From Candidatus Delongbacteria bacterium (GTDB taxonomy: Bacteria > JAGOEH01): a stretch of DNA of 6,966 bases. Every line of letters starts with the position of its first letter. Position 1 is the first letter of the stretch. The notes beneath the pieces are model-generated. The model did no database searches. It had not been told where the DNA came from and saw nothing but the letters and a program-made list of their open reading frames with translations. The stretch covers positions 1 to 6,966 of the forward strand of contig JAGOEH010000165.1 in NCBI GenBank assembly GCA_017997825.1. Direction: 5' to 3'. The position numbers and the translations under genes were made by a program. Positions 1 through 5,970 of this stretch are shown piece by piece.

Positions 1-1
1 C

Positions 2-274
2 CAAAGCATTCGGATCGGGCTGCTGAAAGATTTTTTAAACCCGCTGTATACCCTGTTCAAAAAAGGCCAGCGGGAAGGCACCTTCATTAAAACGATCGAT
101 CCCGAAGTCGCCATTCAGCTCCTGTTCGGAATGGTGGAAAACTCGATCCGCAGCATTCTGATCGGGGTGATCCAGTATGATTTTGAATACAAAAACCTGA
201 TGATTGTCAAGGATAACATCATTAAGATATTTTTTGAAGGAACATTGATGCCCAAGGCCAGGTTAAAAAAGTAA
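2..274 (+). CDS. TetR/AcrR-family transcriptional regulator, C-terminal fragment (5' end outside window)
   Basis: This open frame enters from the left edge and ends at TAA 272-274, leaving 90 visible codons. The peptide is helical and resembles the C-terminal ligand-binding and dimerisation half of TetR/AcrR repressors. It has a 'LYTLFKKGQREGTF' stretch (the common G-x-x-x-G-x-F turn), then 'IDPEVAIQLLFGMVENSIRS', which matches the usual 'dp..aa..l.g....' helix pattern. It ends in a basic tail, 'PKARLKK'. The DNA-binding helix-turn-helix would lie at the N-terminus, outside the window, so the family call rests on the C-terminal pattern alone. This half of TetR proteins is poorly conserved, so another all-helical regulator is possible. 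The gene is followed by an A/T-rich AAAAAA-gtaa-TTTTTT stretch (265-280) that is too weak to call a terminator. Its ligand and target cannot be read from this fragment. Confidence 0.6.
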   Translation, partial: QSIRIGLLKDFLNPLYTLFKKGQREGTFIKTIDPEVAIQLLFGMVENSIRSILIGVIQYDFEYKNLMIVKDNIIKIFFEGTLMPKARLKK

Positions 275-290
275 TTTTTTATATTTAGTC

Positions 291-320
291 TTGACTTCAT
301 TCGGGGTAAAATTGTATATT
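291..320 (+). promoter_or_regulatory. Predicted sigma70-type promoter for the DUF2723-serC unit
   Basis: TTGACT (291-296) and TATATT (315-320) are separated by 18 nt, a close match to the sigma70 consensus. It lies in the gap between the regulator fragment and the DUF2723 gene and points at the latter. Transcription would start near 327, inside the repeated GGGTCAGACCT element, giving a leader of about 50 nt. Bacteroidota proper use a different housekeeping promoter consensus (TTTG with TAnnTTTG), so if this is a promoter the host may be outside that phylum. Predicted by eye only. Confidence 0.5.
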
Positions 321-338
321 GGGTCAGACCTGGATGAA
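321..338 (+). repeat. Copy 1 of the GGGT(T)CAGACCT-GATGAA element
   Basis: The sequence GGGTCAGACCTGGATGAA directly follows the predicted -10 box. It matches 4711-4729 (GGGTTCAGACCTTGATGAA) with one inserted T and one substitution. Both copies sit at predicted transcription starts on the same strand. It may be a regulator site, a leader RNA element or a degenerate dispersed repeat. Confidence 0.5.
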
Positions 339-377
339 TAACACGAATTTTAATACTTATAGAAAGGCAAGGTATCG

Positions 378-3122
378 ATGCAGGACGAAATGGTTTACCG
401 GGAATCTCCGTGGATTCGGGTCGGTGCTCCCGTGTTGGTGTTTATCTTGGCGCTGCTGGGATTCGTACAGACGGTCCAGCCGACGACTTCTTTCTGGGAT
501 TGCGGTGAATTCATAGCCACATCCTATATTTTAGGGGTTCCTCATCCACCGGGTGCACCTACCTTCAATCTGATCGGACGAATTTTTACGATGATTCCGA
601 TCGGGGAGGAGATCGCCTGGCGGGTCAATATGCTGTCGGTTTTATCCTCCGCCTTTGCCATTCTTTTCTTCTATCTGATCATTCGGGAAATTTTAAAATA
701 CCTCTTTCCTCAGACCGGTATCAAGGATAGTCTGATTGCGGCCGGCGCCGCTTTTACCTCGTCTCTGATGTGCGCCTTCAGCGATACCTTCTGGTTCAAT
801 GCGGTCGAAGGCGAGGTTTACGGGATCGCCATGTTTTTCCTGTTCCTGGCTTTTTACCTGAGTCTGATCTGGTATCGTCACCGCCAGGAATCGGGCTGTG
901 ACCGATACCTGATTATGATGTTTTTTGTGATGTTTCTGGGGATCGGCGCCCATATGTTCAGCCTGCTCTTCTTTCCGGCCGTCTTCATCCTGATGATCCT
1001 GGTCGATAAACCAAGCATCTGGGACCGAAAAACCTGGATGGGATTACTGGGGTTCATCGTCCTGATCTGGATCATGAACAAGGCCAATGCCACTTACGAA
1101 ACCGGTGAGGTCATGATATCGGTGATCGGGCTGGCCGCTTCGCTGGGACTGGCATTCTGGCTGCGCACCAGCGAAACCTTCAAAAACTGGCACTACTGGC
1201 TGGCCTTTTTTCAACTGACTCTGGTTATCTATGCGTTGGATATCTTTATCTGGTTGAACGCATTCGCATTGGTGATCTATCTGGTGCTCAGTTTTTCCTC
1301 CAAACACAAGGAGAAATTCCGGTTTCTGCTGGTAGCCGTATTGGTATCCCTGATCGGGTATTCCACCTATATCTATGTTCCAATCCGGTCCAACCTGAAT
1401 CCCACCATCGATGAGAACGATCCGGAGAACTGGGAACAGTTCAAGGTTTTCATGGAGCGTAAACAGTACGGCGAGCCGGATATCTGGAGTCGAATCACCA
1501 AACGATACGGCTCGTGGAATTATCAGTTTAATTATATGATCAATTATCTGCGGACCCAGTTCAATAACGACCAGTCGGCCCGCATTCTGTTTCCAATCTG
1601 GCTGCTGGTATTCATGTACGGGTTGTATGTGCTGTGGCGCCATACCAAGAATAAGCATATTTCGCTGCTGCTGAGTCTGATCCTGGTGATCGCCCTGATC
1701 GGACTGGTCATCTATATGAATTTTTCGGACGGACTGCACGGCAAGCAGGCCGAGGTGCGTGATCGGGATTACTTCCATGTTCCCAGCTTTATGATGTTCG
1801 CCATGATGTTGGGTGTCGGTCTGGCCGGCATTCTGCGTTATATCAAGGATAAACTGAAACTGCAGACGGTGGCGGTCGGTTTGTGTCTCCCGATGTGTAT
1901 CCTGCCCTATATGACCTTTCATCAGCTTAAACCCTATCATGACCGTTCCCATGATTACATGCCGAACGATTATGCCCACAATATCCTGGTTTGTTGTCCT
2001 CAAAACGCTATTTTGTTCACCCAGGGTGACAATGACACCTTTCCTCTGTGGTTCATCCAGGAGGTCAAAAAATTCCGTAAGGATGTCCGGGTGGTCAACC
2101 TGAGCCTGCTGAATGCCGGCTGGTACATCAAGCAATTGAAGTATATCGAGCCGAAGCTCGAATTTTCTCTTTCCGATAAAACCATTGACGAACAGTTGGT
2201 CGGAGCCTATCCGCTGGATAAGGATTATCCGTATCGCCATGGCCGGATCCAGACGGTGCTCCCCCGGGGGAGCTATATCCGGGTTCAGGATATCGGGATT
2301 ATGGAACTGATCAAGTCCAATTACGGCAAGCGACCGATCTGTTTTTCGATTACGGTGGGACCGGACGGGCGGATCGGCCTGGAGAAGTATTTTCTGCAGC
2401 GGGGGATGGTGTATGAACTGATCGATACCCTGCAGAATGGTCCGGTGATGGACAAAGAAGCTACCGAGGATCTGATCGTCAACCAGTTCAAGTACACCAA
2501 CCTGAACCGGAAGGTTTACCTGGGCAAGGAAGGTGGACGGTATGTTTACAGTTATGCCGAAGGATTCGACCGGCTGGCCCGGACCTACCTCAAAGAGGGT
2601 AATGAGTCTAAAGCCGTCGAATTGTGGAAGAAGAGCATCGAATTGCTGCCGTATGTAGGCCTGAGCTATTATTATCTGGGCAATTATTATTTTGAGCGCA
2701 AGGATTATGATCAGGCCGTCACCTATTATCAGTTGGGCAAGCAGCATGATGAATCGGTCGGATGGTTTGTCAATTATTATACGGCGGTGGCGTATCGGTT
2801 GTCCAATCGCTATGACAGTGCCTTCAAGTATATTGACATGTCTATCAATACCAAGGATGCCGAACAGGCGGACGATAGTTTTCTGAGGGAAGCGATCAGT
2901 ATCTGTATCGCGACCGGGAACAAATCGAAAGCGGCCGATTACATCAATAACTGGTTGAAGCGGAATCCGAACAGCGAGTTTGCCCGACAACTGAAGGGGC
3001 AACTGGATATTTTGTTTACCACCCCGACAGCACCGGCGCCAACGAGCGACGCGGCTCCGGATTCAGGATCAGCAGCGCCTGAATCCCAATCCGGTCCGTC
3101 GGCGGCTGATACGGTTGAATGA
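378..3122 (+). CDS. DUF2723 (GT117/TMEM260-like) polytopic membrane protein with C-terminal TPR domain, probable GT-C glycosyltransferase
   Basis: 914 residues. The first transmembrane helix is about residues 14-33, followed by the diagnostic DUF2723 loop: 'FWDCGEFIATSY' (39-50, with D41 and E44) and HPPGAP (56-61). An acidic residue in the first outer loop is the expected catalytic position of GT-C fold enzymes, which use lipid-linked sugars. About a dozen more hydrophobic segments run to roughly residue 525. A conserved soluble region then carries 'GDNDTFPLWFIQEV' (from 550) and 'VRVVNLSLLNAGWYIKQLK'. Residues about 726-860 form TPR-like helical repeats, and the last 34 residues (881-914) are a Pro/Ser/Thr/Ala-rich tail. 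The relative TMEM260 in animals is a protein O-mannosyltransferase and CAZy places the family in GT117; the bacterial donor and acceptor remain an inference. The start is supported by an in-frame stop at 360-362 and AAGG at 369-372. serC follows 31 nt downstream on the same strand. Confidence 0.85.
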   Translation: MQDEMVYRESPWIRVGAPVLVFILALLGFVQTVQPTTSFWDCGEFIATSYILGVPHPPGAPTFNLIGRIFTMIPIGEEIAWRVNMLSVLSSAFAILFFYLIIREILKYLFPQTGIKDSLIAAGAAFTSSLMCAFSDTFWFNAVEGEVYGIAMFFLFLAFYLSLIWYRHRQESGCDRYLIMMFFVMFLGIGAHMFSLLFFPAVFILMILVDKPSIWDRKTWMGLLGFIVLIWIMNKANATYETGEVMISVIGLAASLGLAFWLRTSETFKNWHYWLAFFQLTLVIYALDIFIWLNAFALVIYLVLSFSSKHKEKFRFLLVAVLVSLIGYSTYIYVPIRSNLNPTIDENDPENWEQFKVFMERKQYGEPDIWSRITKRYGSWNYQFNYMINYLRTQFNNDQSARILFPIWLLVFMYGLYVLWRHTKNKHISLLLSLILVIALIGLVIYMNFSDGLHGKQAEVRDRDYFHVPSFMMFAMMLGVGLAGILRYIKDKLKLQTVAVGLCLPMCILPYMTFHQLKPYHDRSHDYMPNDYAHNILVCCPQNAILFTQGDNDTFPLWFIQEVKKFRKDVRVVNLSLLNAGWYIKQLKYIEPKLEFSLSDKTIDEQLVGAYPLDKDYPYRHGRIQTVLPRGSYIRVQDIGIMELIKSNYGKRPICFSITVGPDGRIGLEKYFLQRGMVYELIDTLQNGPVMDKEATEDLIVNQFKYTNLNRKVYLGKEGGRYVYSYAEGFDRLARTYLKEGNESKAVELWKKSIELLPYVGLSYYYLGNYYFERKDYDQAVTYYQLGKQHDESVGWFVNYYTAVAYRLSNRYDSAFKYIDMSINTKDAEQADDSFLREAISICIATGNKSKAADYINNWLKRNPNSEFARQLKGQLDILFTTPTAPAPTSDAAPDSGSAAPESQSGPSAADTVE

Positions 3123-3141
3123 GTTAGGATCACTAATCTTC

Positions 3142-3148
3142 AAGGAGG
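3142..3148 (+). promoter_or_regulatory. Strong ribosome binding site that sets the serC start
   Basis: AAGGAGG lies 5 nt before ATG 3154. It favours that start over the in-frame TTG at 3115, which would overlap the end of the upstream gene and add 13 residues not expected in SerC. Confidence 0.85.
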
Positions 3149-3153
3149 AAGCC

Positions 3154-4242
3154 ATGAGCGTTGGAAAACGGGCTCATAATTTCAATGCGGGGCCGGCGGT
3201 TTTGCCCTGGGAGGTTCTGGAAGAAGCATCCCAGGGGATTCAGGATTTTGCCGGTCTCGGTATGTCGATTCTGGAAATTTCCCATCGCGCCAAGGAATTT
3301 GAGGGTGTTCTCAATACCGCGGTAGCGGATCTGAAGGAGATTCTGGGCATTCCGGCCGGATATAGCGTCCTTTTTTTACAGGGCGGGGCCAGTCATCAGT
3401 TTGCCATGATTCCTTACAATTTCCTCCTGCCTGATACGTCCGGCAATTATGTCGTCACCGGAAGCTGGGCCAAAAAAGCCCTCAAAGAGGCCAAGGTGAT
3501 CGGTAAAACCAATGTATCGGCGACCTCCGAAAATGATGCCTTCAACCATATCCCCTCCTCGATCGATATCTCCGAGGATGCGGCTTATCTTCATATCACC
3601 ACCAATAATACCATCTTCGGAACCCAGTACAAGGTCTTTCCCGATACCAATGAGGTGCCTCTGGTGGCGGATATGTCCTCCGATTTTCTGAGCCGATCCT
3701 TCGATGTCAACAAGTTCTCATTGATCTATGCCGGTGCTCAGAAAAACGCGGGTCCGGCCGGTGTCACCATTCTGATTCTGAAGGATGAGATGCTGAAAAA
3801 ACAGAACCAGAATCTGAATACAATCTGGAATTATACGACCCATGTTAATGGGAATTCTCTTTTCAATACCCCGTCGGTGTATGGCATTTATGTGACCGGC
3901 CTGGTTTTCAAGTGGATCAAGAAGATCGGCGGCCTGGCTGAGGTCGAAAAACGCAATGAAGCCAAGGCTAAATTGGTTTATGATGTCATCGACCAGTATC
4001 CCGATTTCTTCAAAGGCCATGCCAAGAAAAACAGCCGTTCCCTAATGAATATCACCTTCCGGTTACCCAGTGAAGAGCTGGAAAAAATGTTCCTTGAAAA
4101 AGCCAAAGAATTGAAGCTGGTAGGATTGAAGGGACATCGGGAAGTCGGCGGATTGCGTGCGTCCACCTATAACGCACTACCGATGGAAAGCGTCCAGGTT
4201 CTGACCGACCTGATGAAGGATTTCGTCAAGAAGCAAGGCTGA
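3154..4242 (+). CDS. serC: Phosphoserine aminotransferase (class V aminotransferase fold)
   Basis: 362 residues, the usual SerC length. It transfers an amino group from glutamate to 3-phosphohydroxypyruvate to give 3-phosphoserine, the second step of serine synthesis. In many bacteria it also acts in the DXP-dependent route to pyridoxal phosphate. Visible landmarks are the N-terminal 'HNFNAGPAVLP' (8-18), 'EISHRAKEF' with H44 and R45 for substrate phosphate and carboxylate contact, 'QGGASHQFAMIPYN' (76-89) for the cofactor phosphate, W105 (stacking on the ring), D173 (pyridine nitrogen) and 'YAGAQKNAGPAG' with the Schiff-base lysine K197. A C-terminal 'GHREVGGLRASTYNA' stretch matches the conserved substrate-binding arginine region. 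All key residues are present, so the enzyme should be active in the cytoplasm. It probably shares a transcript with the upstream DUF2723 gene. serA and serB are not in the window. Confidence 0.95.
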   Translation: MSVGKRAHNFNAGPAVLPWEVLEEASQGIQDFAGLGMSILEISHRAKEFEGVLNTAVADLKEILGIPAGYSVLFLQGGASHQFAMIPYNFLLPDTSGNYVVTGSWAKKALKEAKVIGKTNVSATSENDAFNHIPSSIDISEDAAYLHITTNNTIFGTQYKVFPDTNEVPLVADMSSDFLSRSFDVNKFSLIYAGAQKNAGPAGVTILILKDEMLKKQNQNLNTIWNYTTHVNGNSLFNTPSVYGIYVTGLVFKWIKKIGGLAEVEKRNEAKAKLVYDVIDQYPDFFKGHAKKNSRSLMNITFRLPSEELEKMFLEKAKELKLVGLKGHREVGGLRASTYNALPMESVQVLTDLMKDFVKKQG

Positions 4243-4245
4243 TTG

Positions 4246-4267
4246 ACGGAACAGAGTTTTCTGCCGT
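4246..4267. terminator. Weak hairpin between convergent serC and ferredoxin genes, possible terminator
   Basis: ACGG (4246-4249) and CAGA (4252-4255) pair with TCTG (4260-4263) and CCGT (4264-4267), giving an 8-bp stem with a 2-nt bulge and a GTTT loop. It begins 4 nt after the serC stop and lies just past the ferredoxin stop on the other strand, so it could serve both. No T-tract follows on either side, so it is not a canonical intrinsic terminator. A second stem, CGGGAG (4271-4276) with CTCCCG (4296-4301), overlaps the ferredoxin stop. Confidence 0.25.
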
Positions 4268-4289
4268 TCGCGGGAGACCGGAGTCAGGC

Positions 4290-4460
4290 TCAGGCCTCCC
4301 GGATGGCATGGGTAGGGCATATATCGATACAGATCAGACAATGACAGCATTGCTTGGAATCATAAACCAGCTCTTCAAATATAAGTAACAGTGCCGAGCG
4401 GGGACATACCCCGACACAGGTCCCGCAGGCTCTGCATTCTCCGGCATCCACCTCGATCAT
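4290..4460 (-). CDS. Small 2[4Fe-4S] bacterial-type ferredoxin
   Basis: Reading the minus strand from ATG at 4460 to TGA at 4292-4290 gives 56 residues. There are two complete cluster motifs of the form C-x2-C-x2-C-x3-C-P: C9, C12, C15, C19-P20 ('CRACGTCVGVCP') and C38, C41, C44, C48-P49 ('CCHCLICIDICP'). They are symmetric about a short hydrophobic middle, as in clostridial-type ferredoxins of about 55 residues. The N-terminus 'MIEVDAGEC' is typical of the family. An ATG at 4463 is also in frame, but AAGGAG (4471-4466) is only 2 nt from it and 5 nt from ATG 4460, so the latter is preferred. The product should be a soluble cytoplasmic one-electron carrier. Its partner enzyme is not in the window: the gene stands alone, convergent to serC (47 bp between stops) and divergent from potA. 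C39 is an extra cysteine beside C38. Confidence 0.88.
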   Translation of the reverse strand: MIEVDAGECRACGTCVGVCPRSALLLIFEELVYDSKQCCHCLICIDICPTHAIREA

Positions 4461-4472
4461 CATCTCTCCTTT

Positions 4473-4511
4473 CCATCATCCACTATCGTTTTGTACGATG
4501 GTGATCCATGG
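4473..4511 (-). promoter_or_regulatory. Hairpin A in the ferredoxin 5' leader, next to the ribosome binding site
   Basis: In the minus-strand transcript, ATCGT (4499-4495) pairs with ACGAT (4489-4485) around a 5-nt loop. A C/A mismatch follows, then CAC (4503-4501) with GTG (4483-4481), a 4x4 internal loop, and CCAT (4511-4508) with ATGG (4476-4473). Its 3' edge lies 1 nt before the AAGGAG of the ferredoxin, so it could modulate translation. It shares 4503-4511 with hairpin B, so the two cannot form fully together. Confidence 0.4.
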
Positions 4512-4544
4512 TTTTCATCCGGTATTCTACCGGTCTGATGGATC
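4503..4544 (-). promoter_or_regulatory. Hairpin B / palindrome upstream of the ferredoxin, mutually exclusive with hairpin A
   Basis: Two perfect nested inverted repeats are present: GATCCAT (4503-4509) with ATGGATC (4538-4544), and CCGGTA (4519-4524) with TACCGG (4528-4533) around a TTC loop. As RNA it would form a 7-bp plus 6-bp stem with an asymmetric internal loop, emerging before hairpin A in the ferredoxin transcript. As DNA, the 15-bp CCGGTA-TTC-TACCGG palindrome could equally be an operator for a dimeric regulator. There is no U-tract after it, so it is not a terminator. Confidence 0.45.
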
Positions 4545-4568
4545 GCGACAGCAGTCAAACACAAGTTG

Positions 4569-4597
4569 AAAATACGCAGGAGTCATCCAAAAGGCAA
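4569..4597 (-). promoter_or_regulatory. Possible promoter for the ferredoxin
   Basis: On the minus strand, TTGCCT (4597-4592) and TATTTT (4574-4569) are separated by 17 nt. Each hexamer matches the sigma70 consensus at 4 of 6 positions. Transcription from here would include both hairpins B and A in a leader of about 100 nt. The match is weak and the region is AT-rich, so a chance hit is likely enough. Confidence 0.25.
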
Positions 4598-4675
4598 GGT
4601 AAAAAATCAGGGTTCAGTTTGAAGGATTATGATTTTGCGGTGGGAGGTAATTTTAGGGCAAGCATAAAATAAGTG

Positions 4676-4704
4676 TTGAATTTCTATGGAAAATTGATTA
4701 TCAT
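4676..4704 (+). promoter_or_regulatory. Predicted sigma70-type promoter for potABC
   Basis: TTGAAT (4676-4681) and TATCAT (4699-4704) are 17 nt apart. Transcription would start near 4711, at the beginning of repeat copy 2, leaving a leader of about 100 nt before potA. It fits an operon start, since no gene on this strand lies between serC and potA. Confidence 0.45.
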
Positions 4705-4710
4705 GAAAAT

Positions 4711-4729
4711 GGGTTCAGACCTTGATGAA
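4711..4729 (+). repeat. Copy 2 of the GGGT(T)CAGACCT-GATGAA element
   Basis: GGGTTCAGACCTTGATGAA lies 6 nt past the predicted -10 box and matches the copy at 321-338. In this copy GTTCA (4713-4717) and TGAAC (4726-4730) form an 18-nt interrupted palindrome, which copy 1 has lost or never had. A partial GGGTTCAG also occurs at 4610-4617. Confidence 0.5.
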
Positions 4730-4742
4730 CATCATGGTGGAG

Positions 4743-4768
4743 CATGGCCGGATTTCGTTCGGCCGATG
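4743..4768 (+). promoter_or_regulatory. Hairpin in the potA leader
   Basis: GGCCGGA (4746-4752) pairs with TTCGGCC (4758-4764) around a TTTCG loop, with one G-U pair. Beyond a single bulged G (4765), CAT (4743-4745) and ATG (4766-4768) extend the stem. It ends 44 nt before the potA start and has no T-tract, so it is more likely a leader structure than a terminator. Confidence 0.35.
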
Positions 4769-4812
4769 TATGGCTGTAGGTTGGGTATAACGATAGATTA
4801 TAAAGGATCAAC

Positions 4813-5970
4813 ATGGGTGAAATACGGTTGGAGAATCTGACCAAATCCTTTGATGGATTTATGGCCGTGAATGTGGAGTCATTGACGATCCGGGAGGGGG
4901 AGCTGTTTTCGTTTCTGGGGCCGAGCGGATGCGGTAAAACGACGATTTTAAGGATGATTGCCGGGTTCGAGACCCCGACTACCGGATTGATCTATGTGGG
5001 GAATAAGAATATCAGTCCATTACCGCCTCATCGCCGTCAGGTCAATACAATTTTCCAGAATTATTCGCTTTTTCCTCATATGAGTGTTTTCGACAATGTG
5101 GCCTTTGGACTTAAGATCAAGAAGTATCCGATGTCCCAGATTCAGAAAGAGGTGATGACCATGCTGGATATGGTGCAGATGAGCGATCATGTTCGCAAGT
5201 ATCCACACCAGATCAGCGGGGGACAGAAACAGCGGGTGGCGATTGCCCGGGCGCTGATCAACAAGCCTCAGGTTCTTTTACTGGATGAACCGCTGGCGGC
5301 GCTCGATCTGAAGCTGCGCCAACGGATGCTGATCGAACTGATGAATATCCATGATGAGGTCGGGATCACCTTCATTTATGTCACCCACGACCAGAGTGAA
5401 GCCATCAGTATTTCCGACCGGATTGCGATCATGAATCAGAGCCGGATTATTCAGGTCGGTTCCCCGGATGATATTTACGAACGGCCCAATTCGATTTTTT
5501 CGGCCTATTTCATCGGCGATACCAATCTGATCACCGGAGAGGTCATCGCCATCGAGGAGGAGTATATCACCCTTCGCTGTCATGTCGACGATTTTTCGTT
5601 CGAGATTGACAGCACCTCGCATATCCCGGTCCAACTCGGTCAGCAGGTTACCCTGTCGCTGCGGCCGGAAAAGATTGCCATTTCGCGCAGCAAACCCCGG
5701 TTTCAATCCGATTTCAATATCGTCCAGGGGGTGATCGAGGATATTCTCTATCTGGGCACCCATACCCAGTATATTGTCAAGGTGGGATCGATGGAGTTCC
5801 GGGTTTTCACCCAGCATAAGCGGGTCTATTTCGATGAAAAGGCCCTAGACTGGGAGGAAAAGGTTTTTCTATTCTGGCACGATACCGATTCCTATATCAT
5901 CAACGAGATTCCCCAGGAAAGCATCAATCTGAATGAGCCCATCAAATTTAGAAAAAAAGCATCAGGCTAA
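4813..5970 (+). CDS. potA: Spermidine/putrescine ABC transporter ATP-binding protein
   Basis: 385 residues. This is the ATPase subunit that drives polyamine import, acting as a dimer on the cytoplasmic face of the PotB-PotC permease. The nucleotide-binding domain is complete: Walker A 'GPSGCGKTT' (36-44), Q-loop Q82 in 'IFQNYSLFPHM', ABC signature 'SGGQKQ' (135-140), Walker B 'LLLDEP' with D158 and E159, D-loop 'LAALD', and switch histidine H192 in 'YVTHDQSEA'. A TOBE_2-type regulatory domain follows, with 'LRPEKI' at 283-288. Length and order match PotA. The start is fixed by AAAGGA 5 nt upstream and an in-frame TAA at 4801-4803. By itself the subunit could belong to iron or other CUT1/MOI-type importers (FbpC, CysA); the two following permease genes favour polyamines. 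Its 3' end overlaps potB by 38 nt. Confidence 0.9.
   Translation: MGEIRLENLTKSFDGFMAVNVESLTIREGELFSFLGPSGCGKTTILRMIAGFETPTTGLIYVGNKNISPLPPHRRQVNTIFQNYSLFPHMSVFDNVAFGLKIKKYPMSQIQKEVMTMLDMVQMSDHVRKYPHQISGGQKQRVAIARALINKPQVLLLDEPLAALDLKLRQRMLIELMNIHDEVGITFIYVTHDQSEAISISDRIAIMNQSRIIQVGSPDDIYERPNSIFSAYFIGDTNLITGEVIAIEEEYITLRCHVDDFSFEIDSTSHIPVQLGQQVTLSLRPEKIAISRSKPRFQSDFNIVQGVIEDILYLGTHTQYIVKVGSMEFRVFTQHKRVYFDEKALDWEEKVFLFWHDTDSYIINEIPQESINLNEPIKFRKKASG

Noticed and set aside
265-280. AAAAAA-gtaa-TTTTTT at the end of the regulator gene as a terminator
   Set aside because: The stem is only A-T pairs and lacks the GC-rich base of an intrinsic terminator.
319-516. Alternative plus-strand frame starting in the promoter region, including the ATG at 333
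   Set aside because: It overlaps the true start of the DUF2723 gene in another frame and gives an Arg/Trp/Cys-rich peptide with no family resemblance.
1044-3002. A 652-codon open frame on the minus strand, opposite the DUF2723 gene
   Set aside because: It lies wholly antisense to a gene with clear family motifs. The translation is rich in I, Q, H, D and P with no recognisable domain, as expected from the codon bias of the sense gene. No ribosome binding site or promoter stands out.
3115-3153. Upstream in-frame TTG as the serC start
   Set aside because: It would overlap the preceding gene and read through the AAGGAGG ribosome binding site; ATG 3154 gives the usual length and N-terminus.
363-4601. 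12-nt identity AAAGGCAAGGTA at 363-374 and 4590-4601
   Set aside because: A 12-nt match is expected about once by chance in a window of this size, and the two copies differ in position relative to promoters and genes.
4632-4670. Short plus-strand frame of 12 codons after ATG around 4630, as a leader peptide for potA
   Set aside because: It lies upstream of the predicted potA promoter, has no run of regulatory codons and no paired terminator/antiterminator structure.
4786-4791. TATAAC as a second -10 box before potA
   Set aside because: No acceptable -35 hexamer is found 16-18 nt upstream, and it would leave an unusually short leader of about 15 nt.
5278-5817. 179-codon minus-strand frame opposite potA
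   Set aside because: It is antisense to a fully motif-supported ATPase gene and shows no domain or start signal of its own.
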